Part shown: positions 15,288-23,699 of the stretch, in pieces | Numbering within the stretch: the first letter of the stretch is position 1 | Layout of the letters: the number at the start of each line of letters is the position of its first letter | Assembly: GCF_021699195.1 (NCBI RefSeq) | Contig: NZ_SSXE01000046.1 | Location: forward strand, 1-52,179 | Direction: 5' to 3' | Length of the DNA: 52,179 nt | Source of the DNA: Nonomuraea sp. MG754425 | GTDB taxonomy: Bacteria; Actinomycetota; Actinomycetes; Streptosporangiales; Streptosporangiaceae | Position numbers and translations under genes: made by a program | Notes under the pieces: generated by a model | Database searches by the model: none | The model's input: only the letters and a program-made list of their open reading frames with translations | What the model was told of the DNA's origin: nothing

Positions 15288-16940
15288 TCACTGGTTCGAC
15301 GCGTACTCCGTGGCCAGCTCCTCGGCCATCTTGTCGCCGCCCGCGTTGCGCCACTGCGTGACGACGTCCTGCCATGCCGACAGCGGCTTGCGGCCGAAGA
15401 CGATCGCCGCGAGGCCGTCGCCGGAGATCTGGCCGAGCTGGGCCCCCTTGCTCACCGCCGTGGCCGAGCGCAGGCCGTTGCCGGGGTTGGCGACGCTCTT
15501 GGGCAGGGTCGCCCGCTGCCACTCGTGCACCGCCTTGGCCGTGTCGGGGTAGCCGGGCAGGTAGAGCACCGACGGCGCGGTGCCGATGTAGCGGAAGGGC
15601 AGCGAGTTGTTGTTCTCCGTCTGGTACAGGTCGAGGGTCTTGATGCCGCCGTCCTCCTTGGTGAAGTGCACGCCCTCGACGCCGTAGTTGGCCAGCTCGT
15701 ACTCCTTGGTGCCGAAGGGGGCGCTGAGGTAGTCGCTGATGCGCAGCAGCAGCTTGATCCGCTCGGGCGCGGCCTTCTTGAACGTCACGTAGCCGAACAT
15801 GCCGGCGCCCTGCCACGGCGTGGCTGACGGGCCGTAGGGGTAGCCCATGTCGAGCTCGTACCTGCCGTCGATCTTGGTGAGGGTGGTCAGCGCCATCGCG
15901 CCGAAGCCGTCCTGGACGGAGGCGACCGTGCCGTTGTGGAAGTGCGTCTGCATGTCGGTGGAGCTGACGGTGAGGCTGTCGGGGTAGACCGCCTTGGCCT
16001 CGACGAGCTTGCGCATGACGTCGATGGCCTGCTCGAACTGGGGCGTGGCCAGGGTGGAGCCGAACTGGCCGCCCGAGACGGACCAGGTGTTGGGCGCGCC
16101 GAGCGCGCCGGCGTGGAAGGTGACGGCCCCCAGCCCGCCGAAGAGCGTCTTGTACCAGCCGAGCCCCCACTTGCGGTCGCCGCTCAGCTCCTTCATCGCG
16201 TCGAGGTACTGCTCGGAGTTCCAGGTCTTGGGGATGCCCGCCTTGTCCATGGTGGTGCGGTTGACGAACAGGCTGTTGGCCGGCATCGGCCGTTCGAGCG
16301 GGACGCCGTAGATCTTGCCGTTGATGCGGCCCATGCCCTTCCAGGCGTAGGTGGGGAGGTTGGCCAGGTTCGGGTACTGCTTGACGGCGTCGCCCGCGAC
16401 GAACTCCGACAGGTCGGCGCACTGCGCCTGGATGAACTCCAGGGAGTGCGGCAGCGCGAGGTTGGTGAACATGATGATGTCGGGCAGGTCGCCGCCGGAG
16501 GCCATCAGGGTGGTCATCTTCTGGCCGTACTCGGGGTCGGGCACGACCGTGATCTGCAGGTCGACGTTGAGCGCCTTGTTGATCGCCTGCCAGTACCGGT
16601 TCTGGGTGACGGGCGTGGGCGGCGGGCCGTAGGTGACGACGACCGCGGTCACCTTGGAGCCGTCGCCGACGGTGTCGCTGACCGACTGGGCGAGGGTCTC
16701 GGGGTACTTCAGGTAGAGGGGCTGCACGCCGGTGTCGTCGCCGGGCGCGTCCGGCGTGGGCCCGGCGAAGGGCACGTACGCCGGCCAGGGGGCGAGCTGC
16801 TTGCCGGCGTTGGAGACGCCGCCGGACGTCCCGCCGCCCGAGCCGGTTCCGCACGCGCCGAGCAGCGGGGCCGCGGCGGCTCCCGCCGCGGTCAGACCGG
16901 CCAGCCTGAGCAGGCCGCGGCGATCGATGGTGTGGGTCAT
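15288..16940 (-). CDS. Extracellular carbohydrate-binding lipoprotein (LplA-type)
   Basis: A 550-residue solute-binding protein of an ABC importer. The N-terminus carries a twin-arginine-like stretch (DRRGLLRLAG) followed by a hydrophobic run and lipobox LLGAC, then a Gly/Ser linker, so it should be a lipid-anchored protein, possibly Tat-exported. The body (QNRYWQAINKALNVDL, SGGDLPDIIMF, INGKIYGVPLERP) matches the large LplA/family 1 binding proteins for oligosaccharides. It is the last gene of a three-gene operon with two permeases; the ATG at 16940 is the only sensible start before the signal. The sugar is unknown; the nearby arabinan and pectin enzymes make a plant wall oligosaccharide likely. 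Confidence 0.88.
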   Translation of the reverse strand: MTHTIDRRGLLRLAGLTAAGAAAAPLLGACGTGSGGGTSGGVSNAGKQLAPWPAYVPFAGPTPDAPGDDTGVQPLYLKYPETLAQSVSDTVGDGSKVTAVVVTYGPPPTPVTQNRYWQAINKALNVDLQITVVPDPEYGQKMTTLMASGGDLPDIIMFTNLALPHSLEFIQAQCADLSEFVAGDAVKQYPNLANLPTYAWKGMGRINGKIYGVPLERPMPANSLFVNRTTMDKAGIPKTWNSEQYLDAMKELSGDRKWGLGWYKTLFGGLGAVTFHAGALGAPNTWSVSGGQFGSTLATPQFEQAIDVMRKLVEAKAVYPDSLTVSSTDMQTHFHNGTVASVQDGFGAMALTTLTKIDGRYELDMGYPYGPSATPWQGAGMFGYVTFKKAAPERIKLLLRISDYLSAPFGTKEYELANYGVEGVHFTKEDGGIKTLDLYQTENNNSLPFRYIGTAPSVLYLPGYPDTAKAVHEWQRATLPKSVANPGNGLRSATAVSKGAQLGQISGDGLAAIVFGRKPLSAWQDVVTQWRNAGGDKMAEELATEYASNQ

Positions 16941-16996
16941 GGCGGGTTCCTCTCGCGGCGGTGTCGCCGGAAGTGCCGGTGGGGGGTGGAGGGGGG

Positions 16997-17884
16997 TCAG
17001 GCTTTGAGCGCGCCGGTCAGGACGCCCTTGGCGAAGTAACGCTGCAGGAAGGGGTAGACCAGCACGATGGGGAGGGTGGCCAGGATGACGACGGCCATCT
17101 GCACCGACTGCGGGGAGCTGACGGCGAGCTCGCCACTGGCCTCCGAGATGGACGCCCCGCCGGTGACGTACTGGCGCAGGACGGTGCCGATCGGCCACTT
17201 GGTCTGGTCGTTGAAGTAGATGATCGCCTCGAAGAACCGGTTCCAGTACGAGACGGCGTAGAACAGCCCGATCACGGCGATGACCGCCTTCGACAGCGGC
17301 AGCACGACCTTGCGCAGGATCGCCAGCTCGCCGGCCCCGTCCATGCGGGCGGCGTCCACCAGCTCCTGGGGGATCGCCTGGAAGAAGCCGCGCATGACGA
17401 CCAGGTTGAACACGTTGACCAGGAACGGCAGGATCAGCGCGGCGTAGTTGTCGACCAGCCCGGCGCTCTGCACGACGAGGAACAGCGGGACCATGCCGGG
17501 CGGGAACAGGAACGTGAACAGCACCAGCAGCAGCATCGGCTTGCCGCCGTAGGTCTCGGGCCGGCTGAGGGTGTAGGCCAGGGCGATGGTGCAGGCCAGG
17601 CTGAGGGTGGTGCCGATCAGGGTGATCCCGGCGCTGACGAGCAGGGCCCGGGTGATGATGCCGCCGGCCAGGATGTCGGCGTAGGCGTCGAAGGAGAAGC
17701 CGGTGGGCCAGATGACCCAGCCGCCGTTGTCGATGACGTTCTGCGGGCCGGCCAGGCTGGTGGCCAGCACCGTCCAGATCGGGAAGAGGACGAGCAGCAC
17801 GACGACGGTCAGCGCGACCGCTTTGAGCGCGCGGACGGCGAGGCTCGGCCGGCCCATCCAGGCGGGCGCTTGGGTGCTGCTCAT
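16997..17884 (-). CDS. Carbohydrate ABC permease (YtcP/AraQ-type)
   Basis: A 295-residue inner-membrane permease with six predicted transmembrane segments. The EAA-loop consensus for coupling to the ATPase is visible as IPQELVDAARMDGAGELAILRKVVLPLSKAV. The C-terminal sequence (ATLPIVLVYPFLQRYFAKGVLTGALKA) is typical of the YtcP branch. It overlaps the upstream permease by four bases (ATGA), so the two are coupled and form a heterodimer. No ATPase gene is present, so an ATPase encoded elsewhere must power it, as with MsiK-type shared ATPases in actinomycetes. Confidence 0.9.
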   Translation of the reverse strand: MSSTQAPAWMGRPSLAVRALKAVALTVVVLLVLFPIWTVLATSLAGPQNVIDNGGWVIWPTGFSFDAYADILAGGIITRALLVSAGITLIGTTLSLACTIALAYTLSRPETYGGKPMLLLVLFTFLFPPGMVPLFLVVQSAGLVDNYAALILPFLVNVFNLVVMRGFFQAIPQELVDAARMDGAGELAILRKVVLPLSKAVIAVIGLFYAVSYWNRFFEAIIYFNDQTKWPIGTVLRQYVTGGASISEASGELAVSSPQSVQMAVVILATLPIVLVYPFLQRYFAKGVLTGALKA

Positions 17885-18849
17885 GCCTTGTATACCCCTT
17901 GCTCGCCGAGCCGGTGCGCGACCTTGTTGGCGGTGTAGATGAGCGCGATGCCGATCACGCCCTTGAACAGGCCGACGGCGGCGGCGTAGCCGAAGTCGCC
18001 GCCGGTGAAGGCGGTGAAGTAGACGAACGTCTCCAGCACCTCGCCGGTCTCCGGGCCGACGGACTGGCGTTGCAGGAAGAACTGTTCGAACCCGATGGAC
18101 AGGAACTCGCCCAGGCGCAGCACCAGCAGCAGCACGATGACGGGGCGGATGGCGGGCAGGGTCACGTGCCACAGGCGGCGGCCCCAGCTCGCGCCGTCGA
18201 GGGCGGCGGCCTCGTACTGCTGCTCGTCCACCTGTGACAGCGCGGCCAGGAAGATGATCGTGGCCCAGCCGCACTCCTTCCAGACGAGCTGGGCGACCAC
18301 CAGCGGCCCGTACACGTCGGGGTTGCCGATGATCGACAGCGGGTTCGCGCCCAGGCCGGTCAGCCAGCCGTTGACCACGCCCGCCCCGCCGAGCATCTGC
18401 TGGAACAGCGCCAGCACGATCACCCAGGACAGGAAGTGCGGCAAGTAGACCACGCTCTGCACGAACTTCCTGACCGTGTCGCCGACGATGCTGTGCAGCA
18501 GCAGCGCCAGGGCGAGCGGCGCGGGGAAGAAGAAGACGAGTTGCAGCACGGCGATGAACAGCGTGTTGCCGACCGCGTTCCAGAAGTCGGGGTCGGTGAA
18601 CATGCGCTCGAAGTGCGCCAGGCCCACCCATTCGCTGCCCGAGATCCCGAGGAACGGGACGTAGTCCATGAACGCCAGCACGTTCCCGAACAACGCGCCG
18701 TAGTGGAAGACCAGGAAGTACACCAGGCCCGGCAGCGCGAGCAGCCAGAACACCCGGCTGGCTCTGAGCCGCTGTCGTGGCCGGCTGCGCGATCGGTGCG
18801 CGGCCGGGGTGGCGGTGCTGCCGATGGGGGTGGCGCGGGCGCGCGTCAT
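17881..18849 (-). CDS. Carbohydrate ABC permease (LplB-type)
   Basis: A 322-residue permease with an Arg-rich cytoplasmic N-terminus (residues 1-32) and about six transmembrane segments. The EAA motif is present as QYEAAALDGASWGRRLWHVTLPAIRPV. It is the first gene of the importer operon and lies divergent to the dehydrogenase gene. ATG at 18849 is used; a GTG six bases upstream is possible. A good sigma-70-type promoter lies upstream. Members of this branch usually carry large or acidic oligosaccharides, an inference from family only. Confidence 0.9.
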   Translation of the reverse strand: MTRARATPIGSTATPAAHRSRSRPRQRLRASRVFWLLALPGLVYFLVFHYGALFGNVLAFMDYVPFLGISGSEWVGLAHFERMFTDPDFWNAVGNTLFIAVLQLVFFFPAPLALALLLHSIVGDTVRKFVQSVVYLPHFLSWVIVLALFQQMLGGAGVVNGWLTGLGANPLSIIGNPDVYGPLVVAQLVWKECGWATIIFLAALSQVDEQQYEAAALDGASWGRRLWHVTLPAIRPVIVLLLVLRLGEFLSIGFEQFFLQRQSVGPETGEVLETFVYFTAFTGGDFGYAAAVGLFKGVIGIALIYTANKVAHRLGEQGVYKA

Positions 18850-18913
18850 GATCACGTTCGATGCCCTCTCTCGCGGCCCGGACGGTTGTCCGTCGTAACA
18901 CGGCGTTCACGAA

Positions 18914-18942
18914 AGATAAAACGGTTACATTCGGACGGTCAA
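18914..18942 (-). promoter_or_regulatory. Promoter of carbohydrate importer operon
   Basis: On the minus strand, TTGACC (-35), a 17-bp spacer and TTATCT (-10) precede the first permease by about 65 nt. The spacer/-10 junction holds AACCGTTT (plus-strand 18919-18926); the same 8-mer, in the same orientation relative to its own gene, occurs at 19029-19036 before the divergent dehydrogenase gene, a candidate shared regulator site. Confidence 0.6.
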
Positions 18943-19074
18943 GGGCAACGTCCAAGTAACAGCATCTCGATACGATCTCCCATCCGCCGCCCTGATGCGG
19001 AGAGCCCACGGCATGGCAGAATATGCGGAACCGTTTACACCGCTTCTCGCTCCCCCGCCGAAGGAGACCACCCC

Positions 19075-20082
19075 GTGCCACGACGACCCGTCGCGGTCTT
19101 CGCCATCGCGCCCTGGGCCTTCCCGGGTGTCTTCCCGCCCGACCTCATCGCCCGGCTGCGCCGCTCCGCCGACGTGGACGACGCGGTCCGGCTCACCTCC
19201 TTCGACCGCCCCGGCGCGGCCGAGGCGCTGGCCGGGGCGGAGATCCTGCTCACCGGCTGGGGCTGCCCGCGCATCGACGCGCGGGCCGTGGCCGCCGCGC
19301 CCCGGCTGCGGGCCGTCCTGCACGCCGCCGGCAGCGTCAAGGGGCTGGTGGAGCCGGCCGTCTTCGAGCGCGGCATCACCGTGTCGTCGGCGGCGCAGGC
19401 CAACGCCGTGCCCGTCGCCGACTACACCGTCGCCGCGCTCGTCCTGGGCGCCAAGCTCGCCTTCACCCGCGCCCGCCACTACGCGGGCGGGCTCGACAGG
19501 GCGCTGTGGCAGCCGGGCGACGGCACCGGGCTGCACGACTGCACCGTGGGCGTGATCGGCGCCTCCCGTATCGGCCGGCTCGTCCTGCAGCGGCTGCGCG
19601 CCTTCGACGTGCGCGTCCTGCTGTCGGACCCCACGCTCACCCCCGCCGAGGCGGCGCTGCTGGGAGCCGAGCTCGTGGACCTCGACGACCTGTGCCGGCG
19701 CAGCGACCTGGTCACGGTGCACGCGCCCGCGCTGCCCGAGACGCACCACCTGCTCGACCGCCGCCGCCTCGGCCTGCTCCCCGACCGCGCGGTGCTGGTC
19801 AACACCGCGCGCGGCTCCCTGGTGGACACCCAGGCCCTCACCGACGCGTGCGCCTCCGGCCGCGTCTCGGCCGTGCTCGACGTGACCGACCCCGAGCCGC
19901 TCCCGGCCGGCCATCCGCTCTTCGCGCTGCCCAACGTGCTCATCACGCCGCACCTGGCCGGAGCGCAGGGCCGCGAGCTGCGCCGGCTCGGCGAGTTCGC
20001 GGTCACCGAGCTGGAACGCCTCCTGTCCGGCGACCCGCTGCGCGGCGAGGTGCTGCCCGAGCAGCTCCCGTACACGGCGTGA
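19075..20082 (+). CDS. D-2-hydroxyacid dehydrogenase family protein
   Basis: A 335-residue NAD(P)-dependent oxidoreductase of the D-isomer-specific 2-hydroxyacid dehydrogenase family (glyoxylate/hydroxypyruvate/phosphoglycerate type). Visible motifs are the dinucleotide-binding VGVIGASRIGRLV, the catalytic Arg in VNTARGSLVD, Glu in DVTDPEPL and His in ITPHLAGA. GTG at 19075 follows AAGGAG with suitable spacing. It is divergent from the carbohydrate importer with a shared 225-bp control region, so it may process an imported sugar acid or its product. Substrate cannot be read from sequence. Confidence 0.88.
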   Translation: MPRRPVAVFAIAPWAFPGVFPPDLIARLRRSADVDDAVRLTSFDRPGAAEALAGAEILLTGWGCPRIDARAVAAAPRLRAVLHAAGSVKGLVEPAVFERGITVSSAAQANAVPVADYTVAALVLGAKLAFTRARHYAGGLDRALWQPGDGTGLHDCTVGVIGASRIGRLVLQRLRAFDVRVLLSDPTLTPAEAALLGAELVDLDDLCRRSDLVTVHAPALPETHHLLDRRRLGLLPDRAVLVNTARGSLVDTQALTDACASGRVSAVLDVTDPEPLPAGHPLFALPNVLITPHLAGAQGRELRRLGEFAVTELERLLSGDPLRGEVLPEQLPYTA

Positions 20083-20109
20083 GCCCGTGCGGCGCATCGC
20101 CGCACGGGC
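20083..20109. terminator. Hairpin terminator between convergent genes
   Basis: GCCCGTGCGGCG and CGCCGCACGGGC form a perfect 12-bp stem with a 3-nt loop, starting directly at the dehydrogenase stop codon. It can serve both the dehydrogenase and the convergent reductase gene. Confidence 0.85.
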
Positions 20110-20128
20110 CCACGGATCTCTACCGGTG

Positions 20129-20683
20129 TCAGTCCTTCGTGGCCTCCGGCACGTAGGTCAGGTGCAGCACGCCCGTCTTGAACGTCTCGCTCCCGGTCAG
20201 CTTCAGCGGGCGGGTCGGGGTGTCCTCGAACAGGCGCTGGCCGTGACCCACGACGATCGGGTGGACGAGCAGGTTCAGCTCGTCGAGCAGCCCGTTCGCC
20301 AGCAGCCACCGCACGGTCGTCGCCGAGCCGGAGATCTGCAGGTCACCCTCGACCTGCTCCTTGATCTCGCGCAGCCGGGCCTCGACGTCGCCGGTGACGA
20401 TCGTGGTGTTGGCCCAGTCGGCCTGCCGCAGCGAGTTCGAGACGACGTACTTACTGGTCCCGGTGAGCCGCTCGCCGATCTCCGGGTCGCTGTCCGTGGT
20501 CGTCCAGTACGCCGACCACTCGTCGTACATCCTGCGCCCCATCAGGAACCCGGCCGCGCGCGACATGCCCGCGTCCACCATGGCGCCCATCTCGTCGTTG
20601 AAGTACGGGAAGTGCCACTGGTCCGGCCCTTCCACGACGCCGTCCACCGAGATGAAGAAGTTCGCAACGATCCTTGCCATCAT
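20129..20683 (-). CDS. Dihydrofolate reductase-like (RibD C-terminal domain) protein
   Basis: A 184-residue soluble protein of the RibD_C/YwjB-YyaP family. Landmarks are the N-terminal ARIVANFFISVDGVVEGP, the central GRRMYDEW, and the late SGSATTVRWLLANGLLDELNLLVHPIVVGHG, all typical. The family has the dihydrofolate reductase fold and binds NADPH, but most members have unknown substrates and lack folate activity. Tandem ATG codons at 20683 and 20680 follow GAGGAG; either may be used. It stands alone and is convergent with the dehydrogenase. Confidence 0.88.
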   Translation of the reverse strand: MMARIVANFFISVDGVVEGPDQWHFPYFNDEMGAMVDAGMSRAAGFLMGRRMYDEWSAYWTTTDSDPEIGERLTGTSKYVVSNSLRQADWANTTIVTGDVEARLREIKEQVEGDLQISGSATTVRWLLANGLLDELNLLVHPIVVGHGQRLFEDTPTRPLKLTGSETFKTGVLHLTYVPEATKD

Positions 20684-20759
20684 TCACTCCTCAGTTCGTC
20701 GGCTGACAGCCAATCGCGTATGGCCGGTCCGGTCTTGTACGGAAACGACAGCGGGGCGG

Positions 20760-20797
20760 TCATATCGATTCGGGTATCGGCCGGGCCTCATATCGAT
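20760..20797. promoter_or_regulatory. Direct repeats TCATATCGAT upstream of MFS gene
   Basis: TCATATCGAT occurs at 20760-20769 and 20788-20797, 28 bp apart; the second copy extends to the palindrome ATATCGATAT. They lie in the 153-bp gap between the reductase and the MFS transporter genes and could bind a regulator of either. No full promoter could be fixed. Confidence 0.4.
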
Positions 20798-20836
20798 ATT
20801 GGACCGGCCGGTGGCGACTCTGGTCTCCTCGGTGCC

Positions 20837-22078
20837 GTGACTGTCGCCGCCCCCGCCCTGTCCCCTCCCGCCGCGGACCCCTCCGGCCGCCGGGTCGTCG
20901 TCACGGTGGTGGCGATCCAGCTCGCCGCCTGCCTGGGCTTCTTCTCGGTGATGGCGCACCTGGTCGCGCACCTCCGGCACGACCTCGGCCTGCTGGCCGG
21001 GACGGTGGGGCTGATCCTCGGGGCGCGGACCGGGCTGCAGTTCGCGCTGCTGCTGCCGGTGGGCGCGCTGACGGACCTGCTCGGGGCGCGCCGGACCGGG
21101 GTGATCGCCTGTGTCGTGCGCGCGGCGGGCTTCGCGCTGCTCGGCGTGGCCGAGGGGGTGGGCGCGCTGCTGTGCGCGGCGGTCGTGCTCGCCGTGGGCG
21201 GGGCGCTCTACAACCCGGCGGCCCAGAGCCTGCTGGCCGCCGCCGGTCCCGCGCACCGGGCCGGCGGCTTCGCCGCCTACGTCGCCGCGCAGCACGTCGC
21301 GACCGTCGCGGGGCCGCCGGTGGGGCTCGTCCTGATCGGGCTCGGGCCCGGGTTCGCGCTGCTGACGGGGGTGGCCGCGGTCATGTGGGCGGTCGCGGGA
21401 GCGCTGTTCCTGCTGCTGCCCAGGCCCTCGCGCCCGCCCGCCGGCGCATCGGGCGCCGCCCGCGTCGCGCGGCCTCTCCTGGGCGTGTGGTCCGGCGTGC
21501 GACGGGTGCTCGGCGACCGCACGTTCCTGCTGTTCGCGCTGCTGACCGCGCCCACGACGCTGCTGGCCAACCACATCATGACGGCCGTGCCGCTGCTCGG
21601 CTTCGGCTCCGGCGCGGCCACGCTCTGCTTCTGCGTGCTGGCCGCGGTGGCCGCCGCCGCACAGCCGTTCGTCGCCGCCGGCCGCCGGGGCGAGCGCCCC
21701 TGGGTGCTGCGCGCCGGACTGCTGTGCGCCGCGGCGGCGTTCTTCGTGCTCGCCCCGCTGGACGGCACCGAACTGGGCCCGCTGCTGCTCGCCGCCGTGC
21801 TGAACGGCGTGGCGAACGGGCTGATCCAGCCGTCGATCTTCCAGCGCGTCACCCGGCACGCGCCGGCCGAGCGGTTCGGCTCGTACTACGGGGTGCTGGC
21901 GTTCTGCGCGGGGATGTTCTCCTTCGGCGGCGAGATGGCGGTCGGGCGGCTGTTCGACCTGGGGTCCGCGAGCGCGACGGCGGCGCTGGCCGGGGTCGGC
22001 GCGGTCGCGCTCGTGGCCGCGTTCGGCGTCCGGGGGCCGTCGGCGACCGCACGGGACGGCCGCGGCGCGGGTTCGTAG
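20837..22078 (+). CDS. Major facilitator superfamily transporter
   Basis: A 413-residue membrane protein with about 12 hydrophobic segments. The loop GALTDLLGARRTGV between segments 2 and 3 is the MFS motif A (G-x3-D-x2-G-x-R-R). It resembles drug or metabolite exporters, but the substrate is unknown. The frame is open far upstream (to 20087); GTG at 20837 is chosen because the protein then begins shortly before the first transmembrane segment, while the upstream part lies antisense to the reductase gene. No clear ribosome binding site precedes it, so a leaderless transcript is possible. Confidence 0.8.
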   Translation: MTVAAPALSPPAADPSGRRVVVTVVAIQLAACLGFFSVMAHLVAHLRHDLGLLAGTVGLILGARTGLQFALLLPVGALTDLLGARRTGVIACVVRAAGFALLGVAEGVGALLCAAVVLAVGGALYNPAAQSLLAAAGPAHRAGGFAAYVAAQHVATVAGPPVGLVLIGLGPGFALLTGVAAVMWAVAGALFLLLPRPSRPPAGASGAARVARPLLGVWSGVRRVLGDRTFLLFALLTAPTTLLANHIMTAVPLLGFGSGAATLCFCVLAAVAAAAQPFVAAGRRGERPWVLRAGLLCAAAAFFVLAPLDGTELGPLLLAAVLNGVANGLIQPSIFQRVTRHAPAERFGSYYGVLAFCAGMFSFGGEMAVGRLFDLGSASATAALAGVGAVALVAAFGVRGPSATARDGRGAGS

Positions 22079-22102
22079 CCGCGGCTCGGTCTGCGGCGAC
22101 CG

Positions 22103-22134
22103 GCCGCCGGCGGGCTGGGGGCCGCGCCGGCGGC
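22103..22134. terminator. Hairpin between convergent MFS and NLP genes
   Basis: GCCGCCGGCG and CGCCGGCGGC give a 10-bp perfect stem with a 12-nt loop in the 62-bp gap between convergent genes. Confidence 0.65.
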
Positions 22135-22140
22135 GTCAGG

Positions 22141-22923
22141 TCAGGCGTTCGGGTCGAACGTGATGCCGGCCGGCTTGGCCTTCGTCAGCTCCGACGCGAA
22201 CGAGGCGTCCTTGAGCCCGAAGCTGGCCGAGCCGAAGTCGTGGGCCGACAGTCGGTCGCGGAATCCGGCCGGGTAGTCGTCCCAGCCGACCAGCGGCGGG
22301 AACTGCCAGGTGCCCTTGTGGTTCTCCGGCTCCTCGCCGGAGTTGGCGAAGCGGAAGGCGTGCGTGGTCAGCCCGTCCTTGTGGTAGATGATCTTGGGGT
22401 GGGTGCCGTCCCACTGGAGCTGCGCACGCGCCCGGACGTTGTAGTCGCCGTGCTCCGAGGCCGCCACGTACTGGGCGGTGCCGTTCTGCACCCAGACCAC
22501 GACGTGCTCCCAGTCGTGCCGGTGCCCGCAGCAGCCCGGCAGCGCCTGGTCCTTTTCGAAGTAGAGCCCGTAGATGTAGGCGCACCAGCCGTTGTCGCAC
22601 TTGGAGCGGGAGTAGGAGTTGGTGTTGTCGAGGTCGGAGGCGTCGTGGCACTGCCCGTTGACGGCTCCGCCGAGCGCCAGGCCGGGGGCGATGGTGCCGT
22701 CGCGGCCGATGGCGGGGGTCGGGTAGCAGCCGTCGCCGTCGTAGTCGAAGGCCGGCTGGTACGTGCGGTCGCTCGACGGCGCGGCCCCGTCGAGCGCCGT
22801 CGGCGGTGCGGCGTGCGCGACGCCCGGCACGGCCAGGACGATCACCACGGCGCCCAGGAGCGCCTGCACGGCGAAGGATAATCCGCGGCTGGATGGGCGT
22901 TTCGACGACTGCGAAGCACGCAT
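22141..22923 (-). CDS. Secreted NPP1/Nep1-like protein (NLP cytolysin)
   Basis: A 260-residue secreted protein. Residues 1-38 form a Sec signal peptide ending AHA. The mature protein contains the NLP hallmark heptapeptide GHRHDWE at 133-139, followed by HVVVWV, exactly as in fungal, oomycete and bacterial necrosis- and ethylene-inducing proteins, where it binds a divalent cation and is needed for membrane damage on eudicot plant sphingolipids. Six or more Cys (in CYP, QCHD, KCDNGWC, GCCG) could form disulphides. It is a single gene flanked by convergent and divergent neighbours. Cytolytic activity is inferred from the intact motif; some NLPs are not toxic. Confidence 0.92.
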   Translation of the reverse strand: MRASQSSKRPSSRGLSFAVQALLGAVVIVLAVPGVAHAAPPTALDGAAPSSDRTYQPAFDYDGDGCYPTPAIGRDGTIAPGLALGGAVNGQCHDASDLDNTNSYSRSKCDNGWCAYIYGLYFEKDQALPGCCGHRHDWEHVVVWVQNGTAQYVAASEHGDYNVRARAQLQWDGTHPKIIYHKDGLTTHAFRFANSGEEPENHKGTWQFPPLVGWDDYPAGFRDRLSAHDFGSASFGLKDASFASELTKAKPAGITFDPNA

Positions 22924-23136
22924 GACTCAGCTCCTGACGATGGTCAGTGACGGGTTGTGGGGTCTTCGTCTCACGAAATCGCCGTGCTGACCAGAGTCCG
23001 GGATAGTGATTCACCGGAAATTCCGGCGTGCCTGGGCCTGGTGGCGCGGTCGCCACCGGCAGGACGTAGGGTCCAGATCAGCGACCAGTCACCCGGGCCG
23101 TGTCAACAGCGGCCCCGCTGCGAGATGGAAGGCTGG

Positions 23137-23610
23137 ATGACCGTCACTCCCGAGCAGCTCCGCGCCCTGGCCACCCGTGCCGAGGCGCTCACCGCGGAGG
23201 TCTGGGCGCTGTGCGGCGTCCCCTCCGGCGGGCATTCCGATCCCCTCGCCGAGGCGCGGCAGGCCGCGGGCTATCTGGCCAGGGGCGCCGAGGACCTCCA
23301 GCGCGCGGCGGCCGAGCTGGCCAGGCTGCAGGTCCAGCCGTGCGGCCTGCCGTGGGGCGTGTGCGCGGAGCACGGCAACACGCTCTCGTCCCGGGCGGGC
23401 GTCACCGAGTGCCGGGTCTGCCGCCGCACCTGGGACCACGACCGGCTGCGCCGGCCGTGCGCGGAGCCCGCCACGTGGAAGGTGATCGACCAGGCGGGCG
23501 CGGTCACCCGGATGTGCGACGGGCACGTCCTCGGCGCCCGCGCCGCCGCCCAGGGGGCCACCTTCGTCCGTCTCGACGAGGTGGGAGGCGCGCCCCCGGC
23601 CCAGGGGTGA
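23137..23610 (+). CDS. Hypothetical protein with C-terminal Cys/His cluster
   Basis: A 157-residue protein with no recognised family. The first 65 residues are predicted helical (LRALATRAEALTAEVWAL; GYLARGAEDLQRAAAELARL). The second half has Cys/His pairs (CGLPWGVCAEHG, CRVCRRTWDHDRLRRPC, MCDGH) that could bind zinc. ATG at 23137 has GGAAGG just upstream; ATG at 23125 is an alternative. The 213-bp gap before it contains CCGGAAATTCCGG, an odd-length palindrome, at 23014-23026. It is followed by the MarR operator region. Helix plus zinc-cluster small proteins like this are common in actinomycetes as lineage-specific regulators, but no function is claimed. Confidence 0.65.
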   Translation: MTVTPEQLRALATRAEALTAEVWALCGVPSGGHSDPLAEARQAAGYLARGAEDLQRAAAELARLQVQPCGLPWGVCAEHGNTLSSRAGVTECRVCRRTWDHDRLRRPCAEPATWKVIDQAGAVTRMCDGHVLGARAAAQGATFVRLDEVGGAPPAQG

Positions 23611-23658
23611 GATCTGCCTGTCCGGCTCTGTCCGTCCGGCGGCCTCCGGCGTACAGTT

Positions 23659-23678
23659 CGTCAAGTACGTACTTGACG
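23659..23678. promoter_or_regulatory. 20-bp perfect palindrome, probable MarR operator
   Basis: CGTCAAGTACGTACTTGACG is a perfect 20-bp palindrome centred 31 bp before the MarR-family gene start. Size, symmetry and position fit autoregulation by the MarR-type dimer encoded next to it, which would also control the following P450 gene. Confidence 0.75.
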
Positions 23679-23699
23679 TTCGTTGCGGAGTTGACGCCG

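Noticed and set aside
20087..20836. 250-codon N-terminal extension of the MFS protein
   Set aside because: Entirely antisense to the RibD-like gene and hydrophilic low-complexity.
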